Below, in pieces: positions 15,820-23,733 of a DNA stretch of 64,000 bases. The notes below the pieces were generated by a model. That model ran no database searches and was not told the origin of the DNA. It saw only the letters and a program-made list of their open reading frames with translations. The translations under genes and the position numbers were made by a program. Source of the stretch: Rhodococcus jostii NBRC 16295 (GTDB lineage Bacteria; Actinomycetota; Actinomycetes; Mycobacteriales; Mycobacteriaceae); contig NZ_BCWY01000048.1 of NCBI RefSeq assembly GCF_001894825.1, positions 1-64,000 of the forward strand, written 5' to 3'. Every line of letters starts with the position of its first letter. Position 1 is the first letter of the stretch.

Positions 15820-17457
15820 TCACCATCCCGCCGCGATGTCGATCGCCTTCTCCGCGCCCGCGAGGTCGCTCCCCCGCCAGGCCACGTGCTGGTCGGGCCG
15901 GACGAGGACGAAGGGGGCGCCGAGGAGAGTGCCCAGAGTTCCCGCGGTGCCGGACAGCCGCAGCACCGTCAGCGGGACGCCCGGTTCGGCGGCTTTCGCC
16001 GCCACGGCGTCGAGTGCCGTGGTGTGCCGCGGCGTCTGCACGGCACCGTCCAGCACGATGAGGGTGTACTCCCTGCCGAGCGCGTCGTACAGCGAGCGCC
16101 CGTCGTCCAACCACGCATGCGGCAGGAGCGATCCGGGGCACGCGGAGGGCACATATTCGACGGGGTCGTCCGCAGGCGGCGTCGTCCCGTCGGGAACGAC
16201 GACGGGTGAGGCGGTGTAGGCGTAGCCGAGAACGAGACCGAGCGAATGGAATTCGCTCTTCTTCACGGCGAGAGCCTCCGCCGTGCGACGACGCGCATCC
16301 TCCGCGCTCGGGCCGTCCCCGCCGATCTCGACGGTGGAGAAGTGGTGTGCCAACGCCTTTTCCTGAGATCCGGCGTCGGCGATGGTGCGGGCCGCGACGG
16401 GTCGGCGTTCGGCTTCGTAGCTGTCGAGCAACTGCGGTCCCGCCCAGCCGCGCACCGCAGCCGCCACCTTCCACGCGATGTTGACGGCATCCCCGACGCA
16501 CGTGTTGTACCCGTGCCCGCCCCACGGCGGATTGAGATGCGCGGCATCCCCGACCAGGAACATCGATCCCTTGCGGTAGCTGTCGGACAACAGCATTCGA
16601 GCCACCCACGGATCGGTGGCGACGATCTCGACCGGCACGGGCTCTCCGATCAGACTGTGCACGAGCGCGGTGGCATCGACCGCGTCGTCCCGAACATCGA
16701 CACCCTGCACGATGGCCCACCAGGTGTCCTGCAGGTCCAGACGGCCCACGATGCCCGCCGCCCCCGGTGCCATCACCCAATGGTGGACGGCGTTCTCGAA
16801 CGGCACCTGATCGGCCAACCCCGGTGCGCGGAACAGGATGCTGAGATTGGGACGTTCGCCGGACGTGCCCTCGAACCGGGCGCCGATGGCCTCGCGGACG
16901 ACACTGGCGCCGCCGTCGCAACCGAGGACGTAGTCCGCCAGGACGGTCCGGGTCCGCCCCCGCTCCTCGACGGTGGCACGGACGGTCCCGTCGGGGAGTT
17001 CCTCGAGCGCGGTGACCCGGGCGCCGAGCTGCAGGACGGCGAGCTCGCTGCGGTGCACCGCGTCCCGCAGCACCGTTTCCACGATGGGTTGCGGTGCCTG
17101 CTGGCCGCGTTCGGGCGCGACCGTCGGCTGCGCCACGTCGAGCTGGAAACCGTTCTCGAACCGGGTGATCTCGTGCCCCAGCAGGGTCGAGCAGAACACG
17201 ATGTCCTGCGCCCACTCGACGGGAAGAGGAGACGCCGCACGGACGGCTTCGGCCAGCCCCCATCGTCGTAGGTGCGTCATGGTTCGGGCATTGGTGGTCT
17301 TGGCGCGGGGACGTTCGGCGTCGACGTCGACCCTCGGTTCGACGACGAGGCTCGTCACCCCGTGGTGGGCCAGCTCGAGTGCGGCCGCCAGCCCGGACGG
17401 TCCGCCACCGACGATCAGTACCGGGGTCCGCTTTACCTCGGACGCGTTGTCGGTCAT
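15820..17457 (-). CDS. FAD-dependent aromatic monooxygenase (group A flavin hydroxylase)
   Basis: A 545-residue single-component flavoprotein hydroxylase resembling 3-(3-hydroxyphenyl)propionate and resorcinol-type hydroxylases. The FAD/NAD(P)H motifs are all visible: GGGPSG at 17-22, the DG motif at 181-182 (LGCDGGASVVRE) and the GD motif at 303-304 (FLVGDAAHLNPPWGGHG). A C-terminal thioredoxin-like domain follows from about residue 400. It would insert one oxygen atom into a phenolic ring using NAD(P)H. The ATG at 17457 overlaps the FAH-family gene stop (ATGA). Together with the FAH hydrolase and MFS importer it forms a hydroxylation-to-cleavage-product module. The substrate is unknown. Confidence 0.92.
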   Translation of the reverse strand: MTDNASEVKRTPVLIVGGGPSGLAAALELAHHGVTSLVVEPRVDVDAERPRAKTTNARTMTHLRRWGLAEAVRAASPLPVEWAQDIVFCSTLLGHEITRFENGFQLDVAQPTVAPERGQQAPQPIVETVLRDAVHRSELAVLQLGARVTALEELPDGTVRATVEERGRTRTVLADYVLGCDGGASVVREAIGARFEGTSGERPNLSILFRAPGLADQVPFENAVHHWVMAPGAAGIVGRLDLQDTWWAIVQGVDVRDDAVDATALVHSLIGEPVPVEIVATDPWVARMLLSDSYRKGSMFLVGDAAHLNPPWGGHGYNTCVGDAVNIAWKVAAAVRGWAGPQLLDSYEAERRPVAARTIADAGSQEKALAHHFSTVEIGGDGPSAEDARRRTAEALAVKKSEFHSLGLVLGYAYTASPVVVPDGTTPPADDPVEYVPSACPGSLLPHAWLDDGRSLYDALGREYTLIVLDGAVQTPRHTTALDAVAAKAAEPGVPLTVLRLSGTAGTLGTLLGAPFVLVRPDQHVAWRGSDLAGAEKAIDIAAGW

Positions 17458-18299
17458 GCGCCCTTCCTTCCGCTGGCGTCGACGATCGGGGTCCGCAGGA
17501 CGCCGAGCTTGTCGATCTCCACCTCGACGATATCGCCGGGCCCGAGCAGCCACGGCGGGTTCCGCACGTAGCCGACGCCTTCCGGGGTGCCGGTGGCAAT
17601 GATGTCGCCGGGGTGCAGGGTGAAGGTCTCGCTGATCAGGGCGATGATCTCGCCGACCGGGAAGATCAGGTCGCGGGTGTTGCCGTCCTGCACGACGGTG
17701 CCGTTGACGCGGGTCTGCACCCGCAGACCGTCGGACAGGTCCCCGACCTCGCCCGCGGGAATCATCGGCCCGAGCGGTCCGGACCGGTCGCCGTTCTTGC
17801 CGAGCGTCCACTGCGCCGTCAGCTTCTGTGCCTTGCGGGCGGTGAGGTCGTTGAAGCAGGCGTAGCCGAGCACCCCGGCCCGGCCCGTGACCGCGTCGAC
17901 GCTTTCGAGCCGGGTGCCGATGAACGCGGCCACCTCACCCTCCCAGTCCAGGCCCGCCTCGTTCGCCGGGACCGGCGTGGGGGCTCCGTCGACGCTCAGC
18001 GACGGGGTCCAACGACCGAACAGCGTCGGGTAGGGCGGCGGGGTGAAGCCGCCCTCGGCGGCGTGCGCCTTGTAGTTGAGGCCGACGCAGATGACGCGGG
18101 CGGAGTCGGGCACCGGCGGCACCACGCTCACGAGGGTCACATCGACCTCGGGCGTCTCGAGGTGCTCTGCCCGTGCGAGCCAGCCGGCGGCGTCGCTCCA
18201 GAATTCGTCGAGCGGGGCGAGCGGTTGTACGAAGCCGTCCTGGAGGACACCCACGGTCACGGCGTCCTGATCCTTCTTGCGGTAGCCGACAATCTTCAT
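17454..18299 (-). CDS. Fumarylacetoacetate hydrolase (FAH) family protein
   Basis: A 281-residue FAH-fold enzyme. The N-terminal regulatory-like segment (1-70) precedes the catalytic domain starting VICVGLNYKAHAAE. Metal-binding acidic residues lie in GLDWEGEVAAFIG and YACFNDLTARKAQ, and the GDIIATGTPEGVGY loop is intact. Family members hydrolyse C-C bonds of acylpyruvates or act as hydratases/isomerases on ring-cleavage products. It follows the MFS gene by 41 bases and overlaps the monooxygenase start, so it is in one operon. A good ribosome binding site (AAAAGGA) precedes ATG 18299. In context it probably processes a cleavage product of the aromatic substrate. Confidence 0.93.
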   Translation of the reverse strand: MKIVGYRKKDQDAVTVGVLQDGFVQPLAPLDEFWSDAAGWLARAEHLETPEVDVTLVSVVPPVPDSARVICVGLNYKAHAAEGGFTPPPYPTLFGRWTPSLSVDGAPTPVPANEAGLDWEGEVAAFIGTRLESVDAVTGRAGVLGYACFNDLTARKAQKLTAQWTLGKNGDRSGPLGPMIPAGEVGDLSDGLRVQTRVNGTVVQDGNTRDLIFPVGEIIALISETFTLHPGDIIATGTPEGVGYVRNPPWLLGPGDIVEVEIDKLGVLRTPIVDASGRKGA

Positions 18300-18318
18300 C
18301 TATTTCATCCTTTTCGTC

Positions 18319-18336
18319 CGCCACCCTTCGGTGGCG
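18319..18336 (-). other. Intra-operon hairpin with tetraloop
   Basis: A perfect 7-bp stem (CGCCACC/GGTGGCG) with a four-base loop lies between the MFS stop and the FAH-family ribosome binding site. It may act as a processing site or partial terminator that tunes expression of the distal genes. It is seen directly; the role is inferred. Confidence 0.4.
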
Positions 18337-18340
18337 AGTT

Positions 18341-19615
18341 CTAGCGGGAAACTTCGGTGCTGCGCGGGGTGGCCGCTTCCAGGCGGTTGTCCGCATCGGC
18401 GGGGGTGGTGCGGGCGCGTTGCGGGAGGGTCGCCATCACGACTCCGCCGATCAGCGCGGGCACGGCGAACGCCAGTGAGCTGACGATGACGGCTCCACCG
18501 CCGGCGACGAAGAGTGCGCCGTACGTGGGACCTGCGATCGCACCGGCCCGTCCGATGCCGAGCGCCCATCCGAGTCCGGTCGCCCTGAACGGGGCGGGGT
18601 AGAACGTCGCGATGTGATCGTTGAGCATGTTCTGGGTGCCGAGACCGCCGAATCCGGCCAGCGCCACCAGCAGCATCAGGACCGCGGTCGGGGGATGCGT
18701 GCCCAGCAGCGCGAGAGAGACTGCGGCCGTGGTGAACCCGGTCAGAACCAGCGGTTTGGGACCGAACCGTTCGGCCAGCACGGAGGCCAGCAGCGTCCCG
18801 ACGATGGCGCCGGCGCTGTAGACGAGCAGGAACGTCACCGCCGAACCGATCGGGTAACCCGCATTGCGCATGATCTGCGGCAGCCAGGTGGTCACCCCGA
18901 ACATGGTGAGCATGCTGCAGATGGCGACGAACCAGATGCCGACCGTCGCGCGGGCCATCCCGTCGCCCAGCAGCGTGGCCACCGGCGACGTGGACTTCCG
19001 GCCCTCGGAGGGTCGTTCGACCGCGAAGGCACGCGACTCCGGCAGAAGGGCGAAGGCCAACGGCAGCAACGTGATCAGCGGAACGGCACCGAGTGCGTAG
19101 ACCGGGCGGAAGCCGAACTCCTCGAGCAGCAGTAGGGACGCCGTCGAGGCGAGGACTCCGCCGAACGCCGGTCCGGTGAGCACGACGCCGAGGATGCGGG
19201 AGCGGTAGGCCGGGGACGCGAACTCCGCCGCCATCGCGATCGCGGTGGGCATCAACCCGCCGATCCCCAGGCCCGCGACCAGCCGGGTCGCGGCGAAAAC
19301 CTCGAAAGTGGGGGCGACCGCGGTGACCAGGGTCGCCGTCGAGAAGACCGTCAGGCAGGCGAGGAACAGGCGGCGACGACCCAGGATGTCGGTGAGCGTC
19401 CCCGCCGTCAGTGACCCGACGAGGACGCCGACCAGGGCGGCGCTGCCCACGGTGCCGGCAGCGCCCGCCGTGACGAACCACGGGGCGTGCCCGATCAGGG
19501 CGGGCAGGGTGGCGCCGTAGACGAACAGGTCGTACCCGTCGCTCAGAAGAGCGGCCCAGCAGAGGACGGGGACGAGCACTCTGCCGCGGCCGGGCGAGGA
19601 CGTGGAGAAATTCAT
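18341..19615 (-). CDS. MFS transporter, aromatic acid:H+ symporter type
   Basis: A 424-residue, twelve-helix major facilitator. The TM2-TM3 loop motif reads GTLTDILGRRR, and the DGYDLFVYGATLPAL sequence in TM1 is characteristic of the aromatic acid:H+ symporter (AAHS) branch, in which the Asp of DGYD is needed for transport. It would import an aromatic acid or phenolic compound for the downstream monooxygenase and FAH-family enzyme. ATG 19615 has AGGAG eight bases upstream. The GTG nine bases earlier has no room for a site. A perfect 16-bp palindrome 45 bases upstream is the likely GntR operator. Confidence 0.92.
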   Translation of the reverse strand: MNFSTSSPGRGRVLVPVLCWAALLSDGYDLFVYGATLPALIGHAPWFVTAGAAGTVGSAALVGVLVGSLTAGTLTDILGRRRLFLACLTVFSTATLVTAVAPTFEVFAATRLVAGLGIGGLMPTAIAMAAEFASPAYRSRILGVVLTGPAFGGVLASTASLLLLEEFGFRPVYALGAVPLITLLPLAFALLPESRAFAVERPSEGRKSTSPVATLLGDGMARATVGIWFVAICSMLTMFGVTTWLPQIMRNAGYPIGSAVTFLLVYSAGAIVGTLLASVLAERFGPKPLVLTGFTTAAVSLALLGTHPPTAVLMLLVALAGFGGLGTQNMLNDHIATFYPAPFRATGLGWALGIGRAGAIAGPTYGALFVAGGGAVIVSSLAFAVPALIGGVVMATLPQRARTTPADADNRLEAATPRSTEVSR

Positions 19616-19659
19616 GCGGAACACTCCTGGTCAGTGGGGGAAGGATCAGCTCCTTCATA

Positions 19660-19675
19660 AACGGTTATAACCGTT
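19660..19675 (-). promoter_or_regulatory. GntR-type operator in front of the MFS-FAH-monooxygenase operon
   Basis: AACGGTTATAACCGTT is a perfect 16-bp palindrome with A/T-rich flanks, centred 52 bases upstream of the MFS ATG and between it and the end of the GntR gene on the same strand. It is the natural candidate target of that regulator. Confidence 0.7.
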
Positions 19676-19742
19676 ATGTGTGATGGTAGCCACAGACCGG
19701 GGCTCCCTGTCAAGGACTGACCTCGAGAAGGGGCGGCGAGAA

Positions 19743-20420
19743 CTAGTGAGCGTGCGCCTGGGCGGCGGCGCGGGCACGGGACGGGTCGCCGGATTCGATG
19801 GCGTCGACCAGTGCGCGGTGCACGTCGATCCGGCGCGCGAAGTACTCGCTGTTGGTGGCGCTCCGTTCGCGGCTGGCGCGCGTCGCGTGCTGCTCCACGT
19901 AGGTTTCGAGGCTCAGATAGGTTTCGCGCAGCACCTGATTCGGGCCGACGGCCACAATTCGGCGGTGCAGATCCCACACGGCACGGATGAACGCCTCGGG
20001 ATCACCCGCCGAGTCCTCGAGGACCGTCATCAATCGCCGCAGGTCCGTCACGTCGGTATCGGTCCGGTGGCGGGCCGCCAGCTCCGTCACCAGGGGTTCC
20101 AGTTCCTCGCGGACGGCGATGGCGTCGGCGACTCCCGCGGCGTCACCCTCGACGGTCAGCAGGGTGCGCCCGAGCCGGACCACCGACGACGGTTCGGCGA
20201 CGAACAGGCCACCGCCGGGCCCGGGGCGCACGGTGATGACTCCCCGATCCTGCAGGAGCCGGACGGCCTCGATGACCGTTCCGCGGGCCATCCCCGACTC
20301 CTCCTGGAGCTCTTTGCGGGTACCCACCCGGTCACCGGGCGCGAGCTCACCCGCGGCGATCCGGTCCTGGATGTGGGCGACCAGGGACTCGGCCCGGGTG
20401 ACGGTGCTCTGGATCGCCAT
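19743..20420 (-). CDS. GntR/FadR family transcriptional regulator
   Basis: A 225-residue FadR-subfamily GntR regulator. The winged helix is at about residues 10-75 (AGELAPGDRVGTRKELQEESGM, then GTVIEAVRLLQDRGVITVRPGPGGG) and the all-helical FCD effector domain at about 95-220, with metal-ligand type residues (DLHRRIVAVG, and a His in IDVHRALVDAIE). It is cytoplasmic. It is flanked by the MFS operon downstream and the bicupin/hydrolase pair upstream, all on the same strand. The palindrome at 19660-19675 is its likely operator. The effector is probably an aromatic intermediate (inference). Confidence 0.9.
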   Translation of the reverse strand: MAIQSTVTRAESLVAHIQDRIAAGELAPGDRVGTRKELQEESGMARGTVIEAVRLLQDRGVITVRPGPGGGLFVAEPSSVVRLGRTLLTVEGDAAGVADAIAVREELEPLVTELAARHRTDTDVTDLRRLMTVLEDSAGDPEAFIRAVWDLHRRIVAVGPNQVLRETYLSLETYVEQHATRASRERSATNSEYFARRIDVHRALVDAIESGDPSRARAAAQAHAH

Positions 20421-20471
20421 GGCTCGAGTGTAGAGCTCAGCCGCTGCGGACGTATGCGCGCCGGGCGGGTC

Positions 20472-21542
20472 TCACCGTCCGTCGCCCCGCCCCGGCGGCG
20501 GTCCGACCACCTCGAGGTCGAGCTCGGCACGTGCCCGCGCGAACCCTTCGGCCGGGAACGCCATGTCGCCGCCCTCGGTGTGCACGTGCGCGTCCGTCGG
20601 GACGTTCATGTACTCGAAGAACTTCTCGAACACGCCGGTGGTCAGCAGGCCGAGCATCTGCGTGTTGTGACTGTCGAACGCGAAGCTGTGGATCGTTCCG
20701 GCGGGGGCATGCAGGAAGTCGCCCTTGGTCAGCATGATCTCCCGGCCGTTGGCGTGCAGCAGAATTCGACCCTCGATGCAGAAGAAGTTCTCGGTGTGCT
20801 CGCGGTGGAAGTGACGGGGAATGTACGGGCTCTTCCCGCCCATGGTGTGCATCGCGAAGTAGGTGCCGCCCGTGTTCCGCGGCCGGGCGAGGTAGGTGTT
20901 CAGCTGATCCAGACTCGCCCAGCGGTCGCCTTCCCCGGCCTGCAGCACGTAGGGAGACACGGCAGCCGGCAAGACCGTCGCCGGCACCGCCGGAAGGTCC
21001 TTCTTCTCGAGATCGTGGAATCGGACCCCGAATTGATCCGCGAGCTCGGATTGCCGCGCGTCCGACATCGGCGTGGCCCCGGCGTCGAAGACGTGCGACT
21101 GGGTGGCCTGACCGGTGGCCTGCGACCACCGGTGCCCGTCTCCGGCGGTGAGCCAGCTCAGGAACCGTGTCCGGTGTGCGAGCATGCGGTACGCGTACGG
21201 CGTCCCGGCCGGGATGGTGACCGAGTCGCCGGGTATCAGCAGGTGCGATTCGCCCGGCAACCAGATCTGCAGTCGTCCGTCCGTGACGTACAGGAAGCGG
21301 TGCTCGCGATCGTGGGCGAGAAACGGACTCTCGGTTCCCTTGCCGCCGTATACATATGCCGCACCGAACTGCCCGCCGGTGTCTTCCGGCCGGGCGATGA
21401 CGGTGATCAGTTGCCTGCCGAGTTCGTGGCGCTCACCTTCCCCGGCGGCCATGAAGTAGGGCACGCAGCGGCCGGGGAGGGTGCCGAGTTGCGGAGCGGC
21501 AGCGTGGACGTCGTCGAGGGTGGGAATGTCGAAAGTAGTCAT
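20472..21542 (-). CDS. Quercetin 2,3-dioxygenase-type bicupin
   Basis: A 356-residue two-cupin protein that aligns end to end with the Bacillus quercetinase QdoI pattern (VPYFMAAGEGERHELGRQL at the start, SPYVLQAGEGDRW opening the second half). Quercetinases open the flavonol ring and release CO and a depside. The C-terminal cupin keeps all four metal ligands: His244, His246, Glu251 and His285 (RHFHREHTENFF, PAGTIHSF). The N-terminal cupin has lost most of its set: only His77 remains, with Leu75, Arg82 and Tyr116 at the other positions. ATG 21542 overlaps the stop of the alpha/beta hydrolase (ATGA). Gentisate dioxygenase-like or other phenolic cupin activity is the alternative. Confidence 0.78.
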   Translation of the reverse strand: MTTFDIPTLDDVHAAAPQLGTLPGRCVPYFMAAGEGERHELGRQLITVIARPEDTGGQFGAAYVYGGKGTESPFLAHDREHRFLYVTDGRLQIWLPGESHLLIPGDSVTIPAGTPYAYRMLAHRTRFLSWLTAGDGHRWSQATGQATQSHVFDAGATPMSDARQSELADQFGVRFHDLEKKDLPAVPATVLPAAVSPYVLQAGEGDRWASLDQLNTYLARPRNTGGTYFAMHTMGGKSPYIPRHFHREHTENFFCIEGRILLHANGREIMLTKGDFLHAPAGTIHSFAFDSHNTQMLGLLTTGVFEKFFEYMNVPTDAHVHTEGGDMAFPAEGFARARAELDLEVVGPPPGRGDGR

Positions 21543-22483
21543 GGCGTGGGTGTTCCTGGCTTCAGTGTGTGGGAGAAGAAGGCTTCGACCGCCTCGAACG
21601 AGGCGGAGGGGAACCGCTCGGTCAGTGCGCGACCGAAGTCGCTCACCGCACGGGTCGAGACCGGCGCCTGTGGATTTCTTTCGAGATGCCCCTGGTCGAG
21701 GGTCTGGGCGGGGCCGAGTTCGAGGACGTGGCCGGGGTTGAAGAAACCGTGCCCGAAACCCTCGATCAGATAGAGGACGGCGTCGTTGCCGTGAGCGACG
21801 AGCACGTCGTACAACGCCACGCTCTGCCCGGACGGCACCAGATTGTCGGCGAGACCGTGCATGATCAGAAACGGCGGCGCACCGGCACCGACCTGCAGCG
21901 CCGGACTCGCGGATCGCGCCGCGTCCAGTCGGTCCCGGATCGCACCGCCGAGCAGCGACGCCTCCGGGGAATGGTCCTCCCCCTGTGTCCGTTCCGCCGA
22001 GAGGTCGACGAGGCCGGGTAGGTCGGCGGGCCCGTACCCGTCGACCACGGCCTGCACCGAACTGTCGACGGTCGTGGGTTCCTCCCCGGGCAATCGTGTT
22101 GTGGCCGAGTGCACTCCGGCCAGCGCGGCGAGGTGCCCACCGGCCGACGAGCCCCACACCCCGATCCTGTCGGGGTCGATGCCGTGGTCCGCGGCGTGGG
22201 CGCGCAGCCAGCGCACGGCCCGCCGGACATCGAAGAGTTGGCCGGGGTGGCGGGTCTCGGGCGCAAGCCGGTAGTCGATGCTGACCATGACATAGCCATG
22301 TCTTGCGAAGTGTTGCACCAGGTCTGGGCAAGCTGTGCGGTCTTGAAGCCGCCAACCACCTCCGTGTAGCCACACGATCACAGGCAAGGAATGCTCTGCT
22401 TCGGCGGGACGGACGAGATCGAGTAGCAGCCCGGGGGCGTACTCGACGGTGGATCGGCGGACGACGGTCGAAGCCGTGTCCAA
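21539..22483 (-). CDS. Alpha/beta hydrolase, esterase (HSL/BD-FAE-like)
   Basis: About 314 residues. The oxyanion-hole motif HGGGW follows VIVWL, the nucleophile elbow is GSSAGGHLA, and the remaining triad residues are likely Asp in GLADNLVP and His in GFGHGFFNPG. It lacks a signal peptide and so acts in the cytoplasm. TTG 22483 is preferred as start because AAGGAG lies eight bases upstream. It overlaps the bicupin start (ATGA), so the two are co-translated. Since quercetinases yield a depside ester, an adjacent esterase makes biochemical sense as the depside hydrolase, although this is inference. A generic carboxylesterase is the alternative. Confidence 0.85.
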   Translation of the reverse strand: MDTASTVVRRSTVEYAPGLLLDLVRPAEAEHSLPVIVWLHGGGWRLQDRTACPDLVQHFARHGYVMVSIDYRLAPETRHPGQLFDVRRAVRWLRAHAADHGIDPDRIGVWGSSAGGHLAALAGVHSATTRLPGEEPTTVDSSVQAVVDGYGPADLPGLVDLSAERTQGEDHSPEASLLGGAIRDRLDAARSASPALQVGAGAPPFLIMHGLADNLVPSGQSVALYDVLVAHGNDAVLYLIEGFGHGFFNPGHVLELGPAQTLDQGHLERNPQAPVSTRAVSDFGRALTERFPSASFEAVEAFFSHTLKPGTPTP

Positions 22484-22555
22484 GGGATGAACTCCTTCGG
22501 ATGCAGGACCCGGGCCTGGGTCGCCGCGCACGCGGTTGTAAGGCCCTTCCTTAGG

Positions 22556-22777
22556 TCACTGCCTGTCGGGCACTGTAGCAGCTTCGGCAACGCGAACGGA
22601 AGAACCGGATTCCGCCTCGCCCGCGCCGGTCAGCGCGGCAGCCAGCCGCGTGGCATGCCTGCGGACACCCTCGACGATGTCGACAGCCCCGTCGCTGAGC
22701 ACCCACTGCAACTGCAAGCCGTCGCTCACCGCGATGCACTCGCGGGCGAGCGCCGGGTAGTCCAGCGAGGCCGGCAT
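22556..22777 (-). pseudogene. C-terminal remnant of a TetR-family regulator
   Basis: A 73-codon frame whose sequence (YPALARECIAVSDGLQLQWVL, then DIVEGVRRHATRLAAAL) reads like the end of the effector domain of a TetR/BetI-type regulator, but no helix-turn-helix domain precedes it. At its upstream end the sequence abruptly becomes the antisense of a different gene remnant. I interpret this as a regulator whose first two thirds were lost by deletion. It probably once controlled the neighbouring alpha/beta hydrolase-bicupin pair, which starts 73 bases downstream. Expression of the fragment is doubtful. Confidence 0.6.
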
Positions 22778-22969
22778 TACGGAACCATGGTGGTGAACTG
22801 GCGGATCGCCGACGACCTCTTCACGCTGACCCTGACCTTGCCGGGAGGCAGCGAATGCGAACTCCGACTGGGCGATACCACCGAACTCCTTCGCGCGGGG
22901 ACATACTCGCGCACCTGCCCCGCCACTCGCGTCACCCGGCGATTGTCGCGTGCATCTCCCACACGATGA
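22769..22969 (+). pseudogene. C-terminal remnant of an alpha-L-rhamnosidase-like protein
   Basis: The plus-strand frame reads HYGTMVVNWRIADDLFTLTL, then TLPGGSECELRL and AGTYSRTC. This closely fits the C-terminal beta-sandwich domain that closes GH78 alpha-L-rhamnosidases (pattern yGti-W--e-g-ftl-v-iP--t-a-v-lP, ending in a 'GtY-f' strand). Nothing of the catalytic barrel precedes it: at about 22770 the sequence switches to the oppositely oriented TetR remnant. The frame then runs into the 3' end of the pirin gene on the other strand. Such an enzyme would remove rhamnose from rutin-type flavonoid glycosides. The family call is from pattern memory and needs a profile search. Confidence 0.5.
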
Positions 22970-23711
22970 CCTCGGCGCCGGTGTCGGTGGTCAGTTGCTG
23001 ACCGCCGCCGCCGCTGAGCCGCACGGCGTCACCCTCGGCGAGAATGCCGAGGCCTTCCATCGACGCTTCGCCGCGCGCGACGAACACGTGGAGGAACGGG
23101 GCGTCGGGCAGGGTGACCGGCGCCTGTCCGGGCTGCATGCGGGCGACATGCATTGCGGCGTACTTGTTCTTGATCCGGATCGCCGAATGGTCGGCGTGGT
23201 CGGGGATGCCCGACGCGACAGGTACGAGTCCCCCGGCAAGCAATTCGTGGTCGATTTCGAGTTGCTCGTAGCCGGGTGTGATGCCGGCTTCGTCGGGCAC
23301 GACCCACATCTGGACGAAGTGGACCGGATCGCTGTGCTCGTCGGTGCCACCGTTCAGCCGCCACGAGTCGTTCTTCTCCGAGTGCAGGATCCCGGTGCCC
23401 GCGCTCATGCGCTGGGCGAGGCCCGGGTAGATGACCCCTGAATGCCCCATCGAGTCCTGGTGCACCAGCGAACCCTGGAGCACCCAGGTGACGATCTCCA
23501 TGTCCTGATGTGGGTGGGTGTCGAATCCCTGCCCCGGCACGACGATGTCGTCGTTGTTGACCATCAGCACCCCGTGGTGGGTGTTGGCCGGGTCGTAGTG
23601 GTGGCTGAACGAGAAGGAGTGCTTGGAATCCAGCCAGCCGCCCGCCTGAGTCATGAAGCGGTCGGCGGCTCGGCGGACATCCACGCGGGGCGGGGTGAGG
23701 GCGGCAGTCAT
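22932..23711 (-). CDS. Pirin family protein
   Basis: A 259-residue bicupin of the pirin family. The N-terminal cupin carries the metal ligands in FDTHPHQDMEIVTWVL and the following HSEKND (His, His, His and Glu pattern), with the strongly conserved SFSFSHHYDP and MSAGTGILHSE segments. Some bacterial pirins show quercetinase activity in vitro; others act as redox-responsive regulators or bind metabolic enzymes. ATG 23711 lies 22 bases downstream of the VOC gene stop, so the two are likely one operon, under the MarR operators upstream of the VOC gene. A second quercetinase-like cupin 1.4 kb away is notable. Confidence 0.92.
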   Translation of the reverse strand: MTAALTPPRVDVRRAADRFMTQAGGWLDSKHSFSFSHHYDPANTHHGVLMVNNDDIVVPGQGFDTHPHQDMEIVTWVLQGSLVHQDSMGHSGVIYPGLAQRMSAGTGILHSEKNDSWRLNGGTDEHSDPVHFVQMWVVPDEAGITPGYEQLEIDHELLAGGLVPVASGIPDHADHSAIRIKNKYAAMHVARMQPGQAPVTLPDAPFLHVFVARGEASMEGLGILAEGDAVRLSGGGGQQLTTDTGAEVIVWEMHATIAG

Positions 23712-23733
23712 GGGCGTTGCCTTTCCAGGATTG

